Positions 43,842 to 53,630 are shown, counted from the stretch's first letter. The stretch is 64,000 nucleotides of DNA from Erysipelotrichaceae bacterium (GCA_017432885.1 JAFRIE010000033.1:1-64000); one strand, 5' to 3'. Notes: generated from the sequence alone by a model not told the origin. A program made the numbers and translations.

Positions 43842-46132
43842 TTTTTCAACTCCTTTATTTCATACATATCTGAACCGTAATCAAGCGGAATTCTCAAATA
43901 TTCATTAAATCCCGAACCCAGGAAGAGGTTGTTCAAGTAGATGCCGCTTCTTAGAGCCGCTCCGGAAGCCCGGTAGTTCTGCCCTGCCGCATCCATGCCT
44001 CTTCTCTTTCCGATTTCATTCATGATGTGACCGTTCGCATCGAGTTTGACCGGAAGAATGAAGTTGATCAGGTTGCCGAACTGACGGATGTTGTGCAGAT
44101 ACGGACGGGAAACGATCTCATACATCGTTTCGTCGTTTAGTCCAAGGGCGTAGAGCTTGTCATAGACCGGTGCCGCATGAACGATTCTTCTGAATTTGGA
44201 AACGATAGTCTGTTCGCTGCGGACTTCAAAAGATTCGTACAGATCCTCTTCATCGATACGGTAGAAAGATCCGTACTGGAAGGTCTGACGGTGTTTTTTA
44301 TAATAACTGATCTGTTTCTTGATTTCTTTTTTCTCAATCGGAGAAAGCAGATTGAGATCGAGTTCATAGCCGAGACAGCCGTAGGCCGAAACGGTAAAAC
44401 GAGTCTCCAGAGGTGTCTGACGCAGGGTCTGCAGATGCGGAGAAGCGGAAACATGCGCTCCTATTGTCGATAACGGATACAGATAGGAAAGACCTTTCTG
44501 AATGTCGATCCGTTCGATCGGGTCGGTATCATCCGATGCCCAGACTTGCGGAGAGAAGCACAGCATTCCCAAATCAAAACGGTTTCCTCCCGAGCTGCAT
44601 GATTCAAACAGAACGTGCGGACGCGGGGTAAAGATCCTGTCCAGGACCTCATATAATCCCTTGATGTATTCGTGGCTGTATGCGCCGGAAACGCCGTCCA
44701 TCATCCGGTTCATATCCCATTTGATGTAGTCGATTTTGTTTTTGTCGATCAGCTCGGAGACATTTTTAACAATATAATCCCGGACTTCCGGATTGGTCAG
44801 ATCCATCAGCAGCTGGTGTCTGCCAAACAGCATCTCTCTGTCTTTCTCGGCAATGGCGTATTCCGGGTGTTCCTCATAGAGCTTCGAATCGACGTTGATC
44901 GCTTCCGGTTCCACCCAGATGCCAAACAACATTCCCAGATCGTGGATCTCTTTGGATAAAGAACGGATACCTCCCGGGATCTTTTTGGTATTACAGTTGT
45001 AATCGCCAAGACCTTTGGTGTCGTCGCTTCTTCTACCGAACCAGCCGTCATCCAGAACAAACAGCTCCATACCCAGGGACAGGCCCTGTTTCGCCAGCTT
45101 GATCAATTTGTTTTTGTTGAAATCCATACCAAAGGCTTCCCAGGAATTCAGCAGTACCGGTCTTTCTTTTTCTTTCCAATCGGAACGGACGATGTGCCGG
45201 TTGATGAAGTCGTGGAAGTGATGGGACAGTTCGTTTAAGCCCCTATCGGAGAAAGACAGGACAGCTTCCGGCGTTTCAAAGGAAGCACCCTTTTTCAGTT
45301 CATAGACAAATCTTTCCGGTGAAATACCGCCCTGTATCCGATGGATCCCGTATTCATCTTTCGCTACGCTGGAGTAGTGATTGCCGGTATAGACCAGGTT
45401 GAAACCCCAGGCTTTTCCGTAGTTTTCGTTGGTATTTCTTCTTTTCACAATGAAACCGGGGTTCTGTTTGGCGGAAGAGAATCCGACTCGGGAACCGATG
45501 GTATAGGTCCCTCTGTGGATATCCCGCAGATTCACGTGCGTTTCCTTGTCCCAGGCACCGCAGAAATCCATCATCGTCAGATCGTTTTCATACAGATCCA
45601 GACAGAAGGACATCAGTTTGTGCAGGAGATATTTCCTGTCGCTTTGATTGATCAGAACGGCTCTTCTGGTAATGACGTCCTCTTCCGGATAGACGGTGTA
45701 GTACAGATCCAGCTGCAGTTTTCGGACTTCATCCTTAAGATGGATGATCAGTGTCTTATCGGCGCCATAGGCATTGGGTAATCCGTTGATGTCGATCTCG
45801 CCTTCTTTTATCTCATAGGAATCAAAAAGAAACTCTGTCGTATAAGAATCATCCGCTTCCAGTTCAATAGACGGCTCCTTAAAATCGCCTCTGCCATAAG
45901 ATCCATATTCCTGGGCAACGTGATCCAGAGAATAGGAAGGATCTTCTTTATACAGGATCGTGCTTCCGTAGGAAAGAAAACGTTTCAAGGCCAGTTCTTC
46001 GCCGTCTTCGATCCTGACCCGGCAGCCGTAGTGGAGATGTTCCAGATGACGATAGCGGTTGACATAGAAAAAATAAGACGTGTTTCGGGTGTTTAATAAA
46101 AACACATTGTTTCTTATTTCGATTGTGTTCAT
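43838..46132 (-). CDS. Alpha-galactosidase, glycoside hydrolase family 36
   Basis: 764 aa. GH36 landmarks are LNSWEAFGMDFNKNKL, LDDGWFGRRSDDTKGLGDY, the nucleophile region IDYIKWDMNR and the acid/base region FESCSSGGNRFDLGML. It lacks a signal peptide, so the sugar is cleaved in the cytoplasm after import by the downstream GPH transporter. An SD-like GGGG lies before the ATG. No regulator gene is adjacent. Confidence 0.96.
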   Translation of the reverse strand: MNTIEIRNNVFLLNTRNTSYFFYVNRYRHLEHLHYGCRVRIEDGEELALKRFLSYGSTILYKEDPSYSLDHVAQEYGSYGRGDFKEPSIELEADDSYTTEFLFDSYEIKEGEIDINGLPNAYGADKTLIIHLKDEVRKLQLDLYYTVYPEEDVITRRAVLINQSDRKYLLHKLMSFCLDLYENDLTMMDFCGAWDKETHVNLRDIHRGTYTIGSRVGFSSAKQNPGFIVKRRNTNENYGKAWGFNLVYTGNHYSSVAKDEYGIHRIQGGISPERFVYELKKGASFETPEAVLSFSDRGLNELSHHFHDFINRHIVRSDWKEKERPVLLNSWEAFGMDFNKNKLIKLAKQGLSLGMELFVLDDGWFGRRSDDTKGLGDYNCNTKKIPGGIRSLSKEIHDLGMLFGIWVEPEAINVDSKLYEEHPEYAIAEKDREMLFGRHQLLMDLTNPEVRDYIVKNVSELIDKNKIDYIKWDMNRMMDGVSGAYSHEYIKGLYEVLDRIFTPRPHVLFESCSSGGNRFDLGMLCFSPQVWASDDTDPIERIDIQKGLSYLYPLSTIGAHVSASPHLQTLRQTPLETRFTVSAYGCLGYELDLNLLSPIEKKEIKKQISYYKKHRQTFQYGSFYRIDEEDLYESFEVRSEQTIVSKFRRIVHAAPVYDKLYALGLNDETMYEIVSRPYLHNIRQFGNLINFILPVKLDANGHIMNEIGKRRGMDAAGQNYRASGAALRSGIYLNNLFLGSGFNEYLRIPLDYGSDMYEIKELKK

Positions 46133-46256
46133 AGATCTGCCCCCATATCTATTTATTATTCTATCAGTTTAAACAGATAACCGATAGAGAAAACAGGAAG
46201 ATAAGATAGGATAAGAAGACTTGGGCCAAGTATAATAGAAGGAGAAGAATAGAAAT

Positions 46257-46967
46257 ATGGAAAGAATGTTCTTTTTTGACATCGATGATACGCTCTATGA
46301 TCTGGCCGATCCGTTTCGTAAGACCTGCAAGGATTATTACGGAGACAGGACCGATCCTTTTATGGAGGAACTGTTTCTGGCATTCCGAAGGCACGGAGAA
46401 GTTTCCTTTATGGCCGTTGAAAACAAGAAGATGTCGATGAAAGAAATGTACTGCTACCGCCTGCAAAGGGCTTTTGCGGAACACGACATAAAAATCAGCG
46501 AAGAGGAGGCTCTGGCCTTTCAAAAGACCTACCAGAACTATCAGCACAGGATCAGCCTGTCTGCGGACATGAAAAACTTCCTGGATGTTTTCTGCAGAAA
46601 GACCGCGTTAGGGATCCTTTCCAACGGTCCGGCAAAGCACCAGTGGGACAAGGTCAGATCCCTGGGGCTGTTAAAGTGGATCAAAGAAGAAGACATTATC
46701 ATATCCGGCGATGTCGGAGTGACAAAGCCCGACGTCAGGATCTACAGGATCGCCGAAGAAAGAGGAAAAGGAAAAGAACTGTGGATGATCGGCGATTCGT
46801 TTGAAAGCGATATTGCCGGGGCATATGAAGCAGGCTGGCATTCGCTTTGGATCAACCGGAGAAAACGTACAACACAGGATCAAAACAGCAAGCCGGATGA
46901 AATCGTTTATTCGGAAAAAGAGATGATCGACAGCCTGAAACAGATCGTCGAAAGGGAAAGAAAATGA
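46257..46967 (+). CDS. HAD-superfamily phosphatase (YjjG/nucleotidase-like)
   Basis: 236 aa. Motif I is MFFFDIDDTLYDL, motif II is GILSNGPAKHQWDK, motif III Lys is in GVTKPDVRIY, and motif IV is MIGDSFESDIAGAYEAGWHSLWINR. This layout is common for 5'-nucleotidase-type and other small-molecule HAD phosphatases. A TATAAT box at about 46230 and an AAGGAGAAG site precede it. Its stop overlaps the next gene (ATGA). Confidence 0.88.
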   Translation: MERMFFFDIDDTLYDLADPFRKTCKDYYGDRTDPFMEELFLAFRRHGEVSFMAVENKKMSMKEMYCYRLQRAFAEHDIKISEEEALAFQKTYQNYQHRISLSADMKNFLDVFCRKTALGILSNGPAKHQWDKVRSLGLLKWIKEEDIIISGDVGVTKPDVRIYRIAEERGKGKELWMIGDSFESDIAGAYEAGWHSLWINRRKRTTQDQNSKPDEIVYSEKEMIDSLKQIVERERK

Positions 46968-47293
46968 AAAAAACAAAACAGACACAGATCTATGTCGGAT
47001 TGAATGATTCGGAAACCTATCAGCAAAAGTTCGAAACGGAGAAATACGTATCCATTCTGAAAAGAGTATGTCAGGCTTATCATGTCGCCTTTTCCATGAG
47101 CCGGATCAACGGCGGTTATTTCCATGATGATGGCACTTATGTAGAAGAGAACACGCTGATGTTGACGCTGCTGGATGTGGATGAACAGACGATCGAAGAG
47201 ATCGCCAAGGATCTTTGTGCCTTTTTCCATCAGGAGAGCGTCATGGTCAGCAGCAGCGAAGCGACAGTCCGTTTTGTGAGGGAAAGCATTTAG
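46964..47293 (+). CDS. Hypothetical protein (109 aa)
   Basis: No family is recognised. It is a soluble alpha/beta protein (TQIYVGLNDSETYQQKFETEKYVSILKRVCQAYHVAFSMSRINGGYFHDDGTYVEENTLMLTLLD-like order, then two helices and a strand). The NGGYFHDDGTYVEENTLML stretch suggests a ferredoxin-like small domain. It overlaps the HAD gene by 4 nt, and its stop codon directly touches the start of trmD, so it belongs to the same operon. Confidence 0.7.
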   Translation: MKKTKQTQIYVGLNDSETYQQKFETEKYVSILKRVCQAYHVAFSMSRINGGYFHDDGTYVEENTLMLTLLDVDEQTIEEIAKDLCAFFHQESVMVSSSEATVRFVRESI

Positions 47294-48589
47294 ATGATCC
47301 GCATCAGTATTCTTACACTTTGTCCTGAGGAATTCGCCTCGTTTCTAAAAACGCCGCTGATTGAAAGAAACGTAGCTTCCGGGATCCTGAGAATAGAAAT
47401 CGTCGATATCCGGGATTGTGCGCCCGGAAGTTTTCGTAAGATCGATGATTCTCCGTACGGTGGCGGAGCCGGGACAATATTAAGAGTTCAGCCGGTAGAG
47501 GACGCCTTAAAAGCCGTCTGTGACAGAAACAGTCATATCGTTATTACTTCTCCGGCAGGAAAACCGTTTAAACAGAAAGATGCCGGACGTCTGGCAAAGA
47601 TGCAGCATGTCGTTCTGCTGTGCGGACATTACGAGGGATACGATGCCAGGATCTATGAATACGGCGATGAGATGCTGTCGATCGGCGACTATGTCCTGAG
47701 CGGAGGAGAGTTGCCGGCCGTGGTTATCATTCAGGCGCTGATGCGGCTGGTGGATGGAAGTATGAAAAAAGAAAGCGTCATGGAGGAATCTTTTGAAGAA
47801 GGACTGCTGGAATATCCGCAATACACCAAGCCGTCAGACTACAAAGGAAAGAAAGTGCCGGAGATCCTGCTGTCAGGAAACCACGAGGCGATCCGGGAAT
47901 GGCGCAGAAAAGAAGCGCTGAAACAGACGGAAACATACAGACCGGATCTGTTGAAAAAGAAAGAGATCGATCCGGCATTAAAGAACTATATTGATGAAAA
48001 CATCCTCCCCCAGTACAAGGACTACGAAGAATCCCACGGTCTTTCACATATTAAGACTGTCATAGAAAACAGCCTGGAGCTGTGTAAGGATCTGGAAGCG
48101 GATATTGATATGGTCTATACGGTTGCGGCTTATCATGACATCGGTCTGCGTTATGGGAGAGAGGATCACGAGACCCATTCCGGTAGATGGCTGCAGGAAG
48201 ACAAGAAACTGAGAAACTGGTTTACCGAAGAAGAGATCCGGACGATGAAAGAGGCCGTAGAAGACCACCGGGCCAGCCGGAAAGAAAGACCGCGCAGCAT
48301 CTACGGCTGTATCGTGGCTGAAGCGGACAGAGACGTCGATCCAAAGAGAGTCATCTGTAGATGTGTACAGTATGAAACGGCACATTATCCCGAGGCAGAC
48401 GAAGGAGAAATACTGGAGAAGATCATCGGACATATCAAAGAAAAATACGGGGAAAACGGTTATCTGAAACTCTGGTTACCGTGCCGGAAAAACCGGGAAG
48501 GGCTTGCTGTATTACGAAAATGGATCATCACCGGAGAGATTGTGGAGATCTGTAAAGAAGAGCTGCAGAAACAAAGAAAAAGCAGTTGA
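47294..48589 (+). CDS. trmD: tRNA (guanine-N1)-methyltransferase TrmD fused to an HD-domain hydrolase
   Basis: 431 aa. Residues 1-230 are TrmD, which makes m1G37 in tRNA. Knot and substrate motifs are SPYGGGAGTILRVQPVEDAL, LLCGHYEGYDARIYEYGDEMLSIGDYVLSGGELPAVV and the C-terminal WRRKEALKQTETYRPDLL. Residues 245-425 form an HD-superfamily phosphohydrolase: SHGLSHIKTVIENS, AAYHDIGLRYGREDHETHSGRW, DHRASR and AEADRDVD. TrmD is normally about 240 aa and alone. The join is in one uninterrupted frame with no internal start evident, so it appears to be a true fusion. It is also away from its usual rpsP-rimM-rplS neighbours. Confidence 0.92.
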   Translation: MIRISILTLCPEEFASFLKTPLIERNVASGILRIEIVDIRDCAPGSFRKIDDSPYGGGAGTILRVQPVEDALKAVCDRNSHIVITSPAGKPFKQKDAGRLAKMQHVVLLCGHYEGYDARIYEYGDEMLSIGDYVLSGGELPAVVIIQALMRLVDGSMKKESVMEESFEEGLLEYPQYTKPSDYKGKKVPEILLSGNHEAIREWRRKEALKQTETYRPDLLKKKEIDPALKNYIDENILPQYKDYEESHGLSHIKTVIENSLELCKDLEADIDMVYTVAAYHDIGLRYGREDHETHSGRWLQEDKKLRNWFTEEEIRTMKEAVEDHRASRKERPRSIYGCIVAEADRDVDPKRVICRCVQYETAHYPEADEGEILEKIIGHIKEKYGENGYLKLWLPCRKNREGLAVLRKWIITGEIVEICKEELQKQRKSS

Positions 48590-48625
48590 AAATAAGGTAA
48601 AATAGAGCCATATAAGGAGACGGAT

Positions 48626-49540
48626 ATGGGAATCGTTGTGTTTGGAGCAGTGTTTGTAGATATTAAAGGCTATCCAATCGACCAGTACATTCCTTCCGGA
48701 AGAAATGTCGGAAGAGTGGTACAGGTCCATGGCGGTGTAAGCAGAAACGTAGTAGAAGATATTGCCAATCTGGAACTAAGACCGACTTATGTCAGTGTCG
48801 TAGATGATACCGGTATCGGAAACGATGTGATCGAGAAACTGAAACGGCACAAGGTCGACACGCAATATATCGTAAAGACACCGGAGGGGCTGGGTACCTG
48901 GCTGGCGATCTTTGACAACAACGGCGATGTCGTGGCTTCTATTTCCAAAAGACCGGACTTATCCAAGATTAAAGAGACGCTGGATCTTTACGGGGACTGG
49001 ATCATTTCGGAAGCGGACAGCGTTGTCGTAGAGATCGATATGGAAACGGATCTGTTGAACAGAATATTCGCCCTGGCCGAGAAATATCAGAAACAGATTT
49101 TTGCGGTCGTCTCCAACATGTCGATTGCCATGGAAAGAAGAGACTTGCTTTCAAGGGTGTCCTGTATTGTCTGTAACCAGCAGGAAGCGGGACTACTGTT
49201 CTCGGAAGAATATGACAATATGACAGTGGAGGAAATGGAAAAGATTCTGCCGGAAAAGATAAGACAGGCGGATATCGGGAAAATGGTTGTTACTTTGGGT
49301 GAAAACGGAGCGGTCTATGCCGGACAGGACGGCGAGTGCGGGTTCTGTCCTGCCCAGAAGACCGATGTGATCGATACGACCGGTGCGGGAGATGCCTTCT
49401 TTGCCGGGATTGCCGTAGGACTGACTTACGGGAAAGATCTGAAGGAATCCTGCAGTATCGGCACCAGACTGGCGTCTGCGGTGCTGGCAACCAAAGAAAG
49501 CGTTTCTCCGCGTTTCCAGCCTGCGGAATTCGGTTTATAA
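48626..49540 (+). CDS. PfkB-family carbohydrate/nucleoside kinase
   Basis: 304 aa. The N-terminal GG motif is VHGGVSRNVVEDIANL and the catalytic DTTGAGDAFFAGIAVGL is near residue 250. Overall length and the short N-terminal lid place it with ribokinase/pseudouridine-kinase types. The start follows TAAGGAGACGGAT. The exact sugar is unknown; the neighbouring tRNA-modification gene makes a nucleoside plausible but not proven. Confidence 0.88.
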   Translation: MGIVVFGAVFVDIKGYPIDQYIPSGRNVGRVVQVHGGVSRNVVEDIANLELRPTYVSVVDDTGIGNDVIEKLKRHKVDTQYIVKTPEGLGTWLAIFDNNGDVVASISKRPDLSKIKETLDLYGDWIISEADSVVVEIDMETDLLNRIFALAEKYQKQIFAVVSNMSIAMERRDLLSRVSCIVCNQQEAGLLFSEEYDNMTVEEMEKILPEKIRQADIGKMVVTLGENGAVYAGQDGECGFCPAQKTDVIDTTGAGDAFFAGIAVGLTYGKDLKESCSIGTRLASAVLATKESVSPRFQPAEFGL

Positions 49541-49559
49541 AAAGCAGCTAGAGCTGCTT
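49537..49559 (-). terminator. Terminator overlapping the stop codon of the GNAT-fusion gene
   Basis: AAGCAGC (49542-49548) and GCTGCTT (49553-49559) pair around the TAG stop codon. TTTTT follows on the minus strand. Confidence 0.7.
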
Positions 49560-50156
49560 CACATAAATACCGTCGGTATATTGAAATCCGAGTCGTTTCA
49601 GATAGTTCAGATGATTCTCATCCGGGCCGCTGTAGACGACTTTTTTAATTCCTTCGTTTTTCAGGGTTTCAAACAGGCAGGAACCGATCGAGAAGTCGCG
49701 GAATTCCGGGATCGAGTAATCCAGTGTCAGTTCGATCGTATCTTCGTTTCTGTTTCCCAGGGTCATGCCGACAGGTTTCCCCTGACAGAGAACGACGTAG
49801 ATCTGATCAGCCTTTTTCGGATCGTAGAAGATGCCCGGGAAGCATTTGGCAATGTCGTCGCGGTAGTGATCCAGAAGATAGTTCAGCAGCACGTCGTCAC
49901 CGCCTGTCTTTACGATCTCGTATTCCTTGTCTGTCCTACTCATCTTCCAGAGGAAATGAAGGTTGATCAGAACCAGGCAAAGGTTCATAAAAGCTGTTGG
50001 ATAGGATTTGATGATGAAGGCGTAGATCGTAAAGATCACGCTGCCAATCGTATTGATGATCCTTAGCTTCACGACCGATGTCATCAGCATCGACAGCAGC
50101 ACAAGCAAGGAGCCTAAATAACCGAACGCTTCGATTAATGTGTTTGTATTGAACAT
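49548..50156 (-). CDS. YgjV-like membrane domain fused to a GNAT acetyltransferase domain
   Basis: 202 aa. Residues 1-75 contain three hydrophobic helices in the YgjV pattern (GYLGSLLVLLSMLMTSVVKLRIINTIGSVIFTIYAFIIKSYPTAFMNLCLVLINLHFLW). Residues 85-202 resemble a GNAT fold (GKPVGMTLGNRNEDTIELTLDYSIPEFRDFSIGSCLFETLKNEGIKKVVY), though the classical Q/RxxGxG/A acetyl-CoA loop is degenerate. It may be a membrane-bound acyltransferase or a ligand-binding GNAT relative. Confidence 0.75.
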   Translation of the reverse strand: MFNTNTLIEAFGYLGSLLVLLSMLMTSVVKLRIINTIGSVIFTIYAFIIKSYPTAFMNLCLVLINLHFLWKMSRTDKEYEIVKTGGDDVLLNYLLDHYRDDIAKCFPGIFYDPKKADQIYVVLCQGKPVGMTLGNRNEDTIELTLDYSIPEFRDFSIGSCLFETLKNEGIKKVVYSGPDENHLNYLKRLGFQYTDGIYVKQL

Positions 50157-50355
50157 AGTTTGTACCTCAATTCCACACTATAAGAAACGTCTCAAAAAAG
50201 CAATAACCAAACTATGCTAGAATTGAAATAAACAAGAGAACGGCAAAGGCGATGATTATAATATTAGGTGCTGTTAAGAGAAAGCTAGATCAGCAATAAA
50301 AACAGCTCTTAATCCTGCCGGAATAATAGATCTGATTTTAGAGAGGTACTGATAA

Positions 50356-51066
50356 ATGAAGGTTATATATGATACAAAACTCGGCGGTTTCTATGTGCGC
50401 TGGGATGAAGTCGAGGGTGCGACCTACCGCGTTGCGGTACAGAAAACGACAGAAGGGAAAACCGATGATCTGTTTGTAACGGAAGCAAATTATCCGTTTC
50501 TTCCGGGATGGGAAGCGGTCGGCTACGCAGCACAGGAAAACAACTACTATGACGACATTCTTTTCCATGTAGAAGCAATAGACCGGAACGGGAAAATCGT
50601 CTCACAGGCGGATGGGCCTGTCTTCAAAGTGACAGATTTCTTTCCGAAAGAGAAAGAAAGGGAGATTGGCGATCGAAAGATCCGTTCCTTTTCCTATCGC
50701 ATCGGTACACACAGTTCCATGACGATGGAAAAAGAACCGGACAGCCTGCAGAACTGCTACATTTACAACAATGGAAGCGAGATCAGTTTTGAGGCCTCCT
50801 ACACGGCAGGAAGAAATCTGAAAGAAGTCAGCAGGAAACTGAAAGAGAAAGACTGGGAAGAAGTTCTGTCGATGCTTAAAAAAGGAAAACTGGTGCGAAA
50901 AAGAATCAGCGACCCAAATCTGATTGTGCTGGATGGAGGATCTCCCGAGCAGCTGGATATTACAACGGACAAATTCGATCGTCTGGAAAACAGATTCTAT
51001 GAACTCGATCTTTCCAAAGAAAACAAAGATGAGCTGCTGACATGGATCACAAGAAAGTGTGAATAA
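50356..51066 (+). CDS. Hypothetical protein with an N-terminal Fn3-like segment
   Basis: 236 aa with no signal peptide. Residues 5-95 have a beta-rich, fibronectin III-like pattern (FYVRWDEVEGATYRVAVQ...ILFHVEAIDRNGKIV). The C-terminal half is mixed and charged (LKEVSRKLKEKDWEEVLSMLKKGKLVRKRI). No function is recognised. The next gene starts one base after its stop, so it is co-transcribed with the lactonase. The 200 bases upstream contain no recognised element beyond short hairpins. Confidence 0.65.
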   Translation: MKVIYDTKLGGFYVRWDEVEGATYRVAVQKTTEGKTDDLFVTEANYPFLPGWEAVGYAAQENNYYDDILFHVEAIDRNGKIVSQADGPVFKVTDFFPKEKEREIGDRKIRSFSYRIGTHSSMTMEKEPDSLQNCYIYNNGSEISFEASYTAGRNLKEVSRKLKEKDWEEVLSMLKKGKLVRKRISDPNLIVLDGGSPEQLDITTDKFDRLENRFYELDLSKENKDELLTWITRKCE

Positions 51067-51999
51067 ATGAAACGAACGATTTATGCCGGAACATATACCG
51101 GAAAGGGAAGCGAGGGAATATACCGCTTTTCCTGTGAAGATGGAAAGTTGTGTGGTGTTTCGCTTTTCGCCGGGATCGACAACCCAAAATATCTTTGTGG
51201 CTTTCAAGACGGGATCGCGGCACTTTGTGATTTTAAGGAAGGTTCAGGCATCTCGTTGATCGGTGCGGACGGAAGGACTCTGGATGATCTGCGCTTTGAA
51301 GATGTCACCTCCTGTTACATCACGGAACACGAAGGAAGGCTCTATACCGCCAATTATCACGCGGGAACGTTCAGTGTTCTGCGTATCGATCAAGGTCGAC
51401 TTGCGCTTGAGAAGACAATCCTGATCAAGGAAAAGGCAGGATGCCATCAGGTGCTGTTCTGGAACGACCTGCTTCTTGTTCCTTGTCTGTTTCTGGATAA
51501 AGTGATGATTTATGATAAGGATTTAAACGATCAAAGTGAGATCGTTTTTCCTGCCGGGAGCGGGCCAAGACATGGCGTCTTTTCTAAAGATGGAAAGTAT
51601 CTCTATCTTGTATCGGAACTGTCAAACGAACTGTTTGTGATCCGGACCGGAAGTTTTGAAATCATAGCCTGTTTGCCGCTTCTGGAAAACGGCGAACGGA
51701 ACACAAAGGGAACGGCAGCCATCCGGATGAGTATAGACGGAAAATATCTTTATGTTTCCACACGCGGAAAAGATGTGATCTCGGTGCTTTCTGTCGATAA
51801 GAACAAGGTCGATCTGATACAGAACGCTTCCTGCGACGGAAGTCATCCGCGGGATTTTATCCTGCTTGACGATGTGCTTCTTTGTGCCAATCGTTTTTCT
51901 AACGAAGTCGTATCTTTTCGGATCGGAAAAGACGGAAAGGTTGAAGAAGAAATCGACCGGATCGGAATACCGGATGCGGTGTGTCTGATGGAAGAATAA
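51067..51999 (+). CDS. Lactonase, 6-phosphogluconolactonase-like beta-propeller
   Basis: 310 aa. The repeated blades and the motifs GSGPRHGVFSKDGKYLYLVSELSNELFV and SCDGSHPRDFIL are typical of the YbhE/Pgl seven-bladed lactonase family. It may hydrolyse 6-phosphogluconolactone or another sugar lactone in the cytoplasm. It is directly coupled to the hypothetical gene upstream. The family is sure; the substrate is inferred. Confidence 0.85.
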   Translation: MKRTIYAGTYTGKGSEGIYRFSCEDGKLCGVSLFAGIDNPKYLCGFQDGIAALCDFKEGSGISLIGADGRTLDDLRFEDVTSCYITEHEGRLYTANYHAGTFSVLRIDQGRLALEKTILIKEKAGCHQVLFWNDLLLVPCLFLDKVMIYDKDLNDQSEIVFPAGSGPRHGVFSKDGKYLYLVSELSNELFVIRTGSFEIIACLPLLENGERNTKGTAAIRMSIDGKYLYVSTRGKDVISVLSVDKNKVDLIQNASCDGSHPRDFILLDDVLLCANRFSNEVVSFRIGKDGKVEEEIDRIGIPDAVCLMEE

Positions 52000-52025
52000 A
52001 AACATCCGAAACGGATGTGCAGATA

Positions 52026-52052
52026 AAAAGTCTGATAAACAGACTTTTATTT
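52026..52052. terminator. Convergent terminator between lactonase and phosphatase genes
   Basis: AAAAGTCTG (52026-52034) and CAGACTTTT (52040-52048), followed by ATTTTCC. A second hairpin without a T-run lies at 52002-52018 (ACATCCG/CGGATGT). The stem overlaps the stop codon of the minus-strand phosphatase gene. Confidence 0.7.
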
Positions 52053-53573
52053 TCCTTTATATTCCAGACACAGTATTGTCAGATCATCGAACTGTTCCGC
52101 GTTCTTAACAAAATCGTTTACGGCTGTCCGGACATTATCCAGGATCTTTTCCGGCCCCGCTTCCGATTCGCTGTTCAATGCTTCCAGCAGTCTGTCGGTT
52201 CCGAACATGACGTTGTTTTTATCCGTCGCTTCCGGAACACCGTCCGTGTAGACAAAGACCTTGTCTCCCGGCTGCAGCTGCAATGAATACTCGGAATAGG
52301 ACGAATCTTCGTCGGCACCGATAACCAGGCCGTGTTTGTCTTTTAACAGTTCAAATCCCTGCCCCGCTTTCATGATCGCCGGGTATTCATGTCCGGCATT
52401 GGAAGCCGTCAGCTTGCCGGTAGAGATTTCCAGAATTCCCAGCCAGATCGTAAAAAACATGTCGTACGGATTACGGAAACAGACATCCTTGTTGGTTTTG
52501 TTCAGGATCTCTTCCGGCGATACGCCAGGAGCAGAATTGCTTTTGGTAATGATACTGGATGCCATCATAAACAATGCCGCAGGAACGCTTTTGCCCGATA
52601 CATCGGCAATCAGGAAGCACAGATGATCGTCGTCGATCAGGAAGAAATCGTAGAAATCTCCGCCGATTTCTTTGGCCGGATCCATGGATGCGTAAATATC
52701 GAATTCCTTACGCTCCGGGAAAGGCGGGAAAACGTTAGGAAGCATGGCTTTCTGAATCTTCATTGCCGTATACAGTTCAGTCTTTGTGGAAGCCAGTCTT
52801 GCACTGCGGTCGGAATACAGGACGCTGTAGATCAGAACAAGTGCAACCAGCACTGAGCCGTACTGTGTCGCATAGCCGTGCGCACCGCCGGTAAACAGGT
52901 AGTGCACGATCGGGATGAGAATGAAGAAAATGGAAACGGCTTTCTGCTTTACGGAAGCGCTGCTTCGAATTATCATCAGGGCAGTAGGCGGAGCGACAAA
53001 GACCAGATACAGGTCGACTAGCCAGTAGAGTTTCTCTTTCTGGAATACGCCGTCGGCATCGACGCTGAAGCAGATCGGGATGAACATGTTGACGAGGATC
53101 AGCAGTACTGCCGGGATCAGCAGGAGAATGACAAAGCGGTGAAAACGGGAAGCTGCCTTTCCTTTGAATTCCAGAACGGTACGGACGTAGCGGTAGAAGA
53201 AATAAACCAGCGCAAAGTCGATGATCTTGGTCAGCCCGTTCATGATCAGACACCAGGTCCGGTATTCCGCCATGCCAAGGACATAGCCTTCCCATTCGTT
53301 GATGAAGAAGGAATAACTGGTCAAGATGATCAGCAGAATAAACCATTGGGTAGAATCTTCCAGTTCACTTTTGAGGTCACCGATACAGCCGAAGAACAAC
53401 ATGGCGCAGACAAAAGAGCCCATCACATCGATGCCGGCGTTGTACATGGTGCTTAAAACGGCGTTCGGTCTGGTAAAAAGACGGACCGCAAGAATAAAAC
53501 AGGAAAAAGCGATCACCGTCAGAAGGATCAGTCCGATCACGAAATACCATTGTTTTCTATTTAGACTTTTCAA
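52047..53573 (-). CDS. Membrane-bound PP2C-type (RsbU/SpoIIE-like) serine phosphatase
   Basis: 508 aa. The N-terminal about 260 residues hold seven or so membrane helices. The C-terminal domain is a PPM/SpoIIE phosphatase with metal-binding Asps in EIGGDFYDFFLIDDDHLCFLIADVSGKSVPAALFM, VYTDGVPEATDKNN and FDDLTILCL. Such proteins dephosphorylate anti-sigma-antagonist proteins in stress signalling. No partner STAS or anti-sigma gene is adjacent. It is a single gene with SD AGGAGCATTC. Confidence 0.9.
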   Translation of the reverse strand: MKSLNRKQWYFVIGLILLTVIAFSCFILAVRLFTRPNAVLSTMYNAGIDVMGSFVCAMLFFGCIGDLKSELEDSTQWFILLIILTSYSFFINEWEGYVLGMAEYRTWCLIMNGLTKIIDFALVYFFYRYVRTVLEFKGKAASRFHRFVILLLIPAVLLILVNMFIPICFSVDADGVFQKEKLYWLVDLYLVFVAPPTALMIIRSSASVKQKAVSIFFILIPIVHYLFTGGAHGYATQYGSVLVALVLIYSVLYSDRSARLASTKTELYTAMKIQKAMLPNVFPPFPERKEFDIYASMDPAKEIGGDFYDFFLIDDDHLCFLIADVSGKSVPAALFMMASSIITKSNSAPGVSPEEILNKTNKDVCFRNPYDMFFTIWLGILEISTGKLTASNAGHEYPAIMKAGQGFELLKDKHGLVIGADEDSSYSEYSLQLQPGDKVFVYTDGVPEATDKNNVMFGTDRLLEALNSESEAGPEKILDNVRTAVNDFVKNAEQFDDLTILCLEYKGK

Positions 53574-53630
53574 TGAATGCTCCTGTTGTGTTCCAATAAA
53601 AATGATTAAATCTATTTTACTATAAAGACC

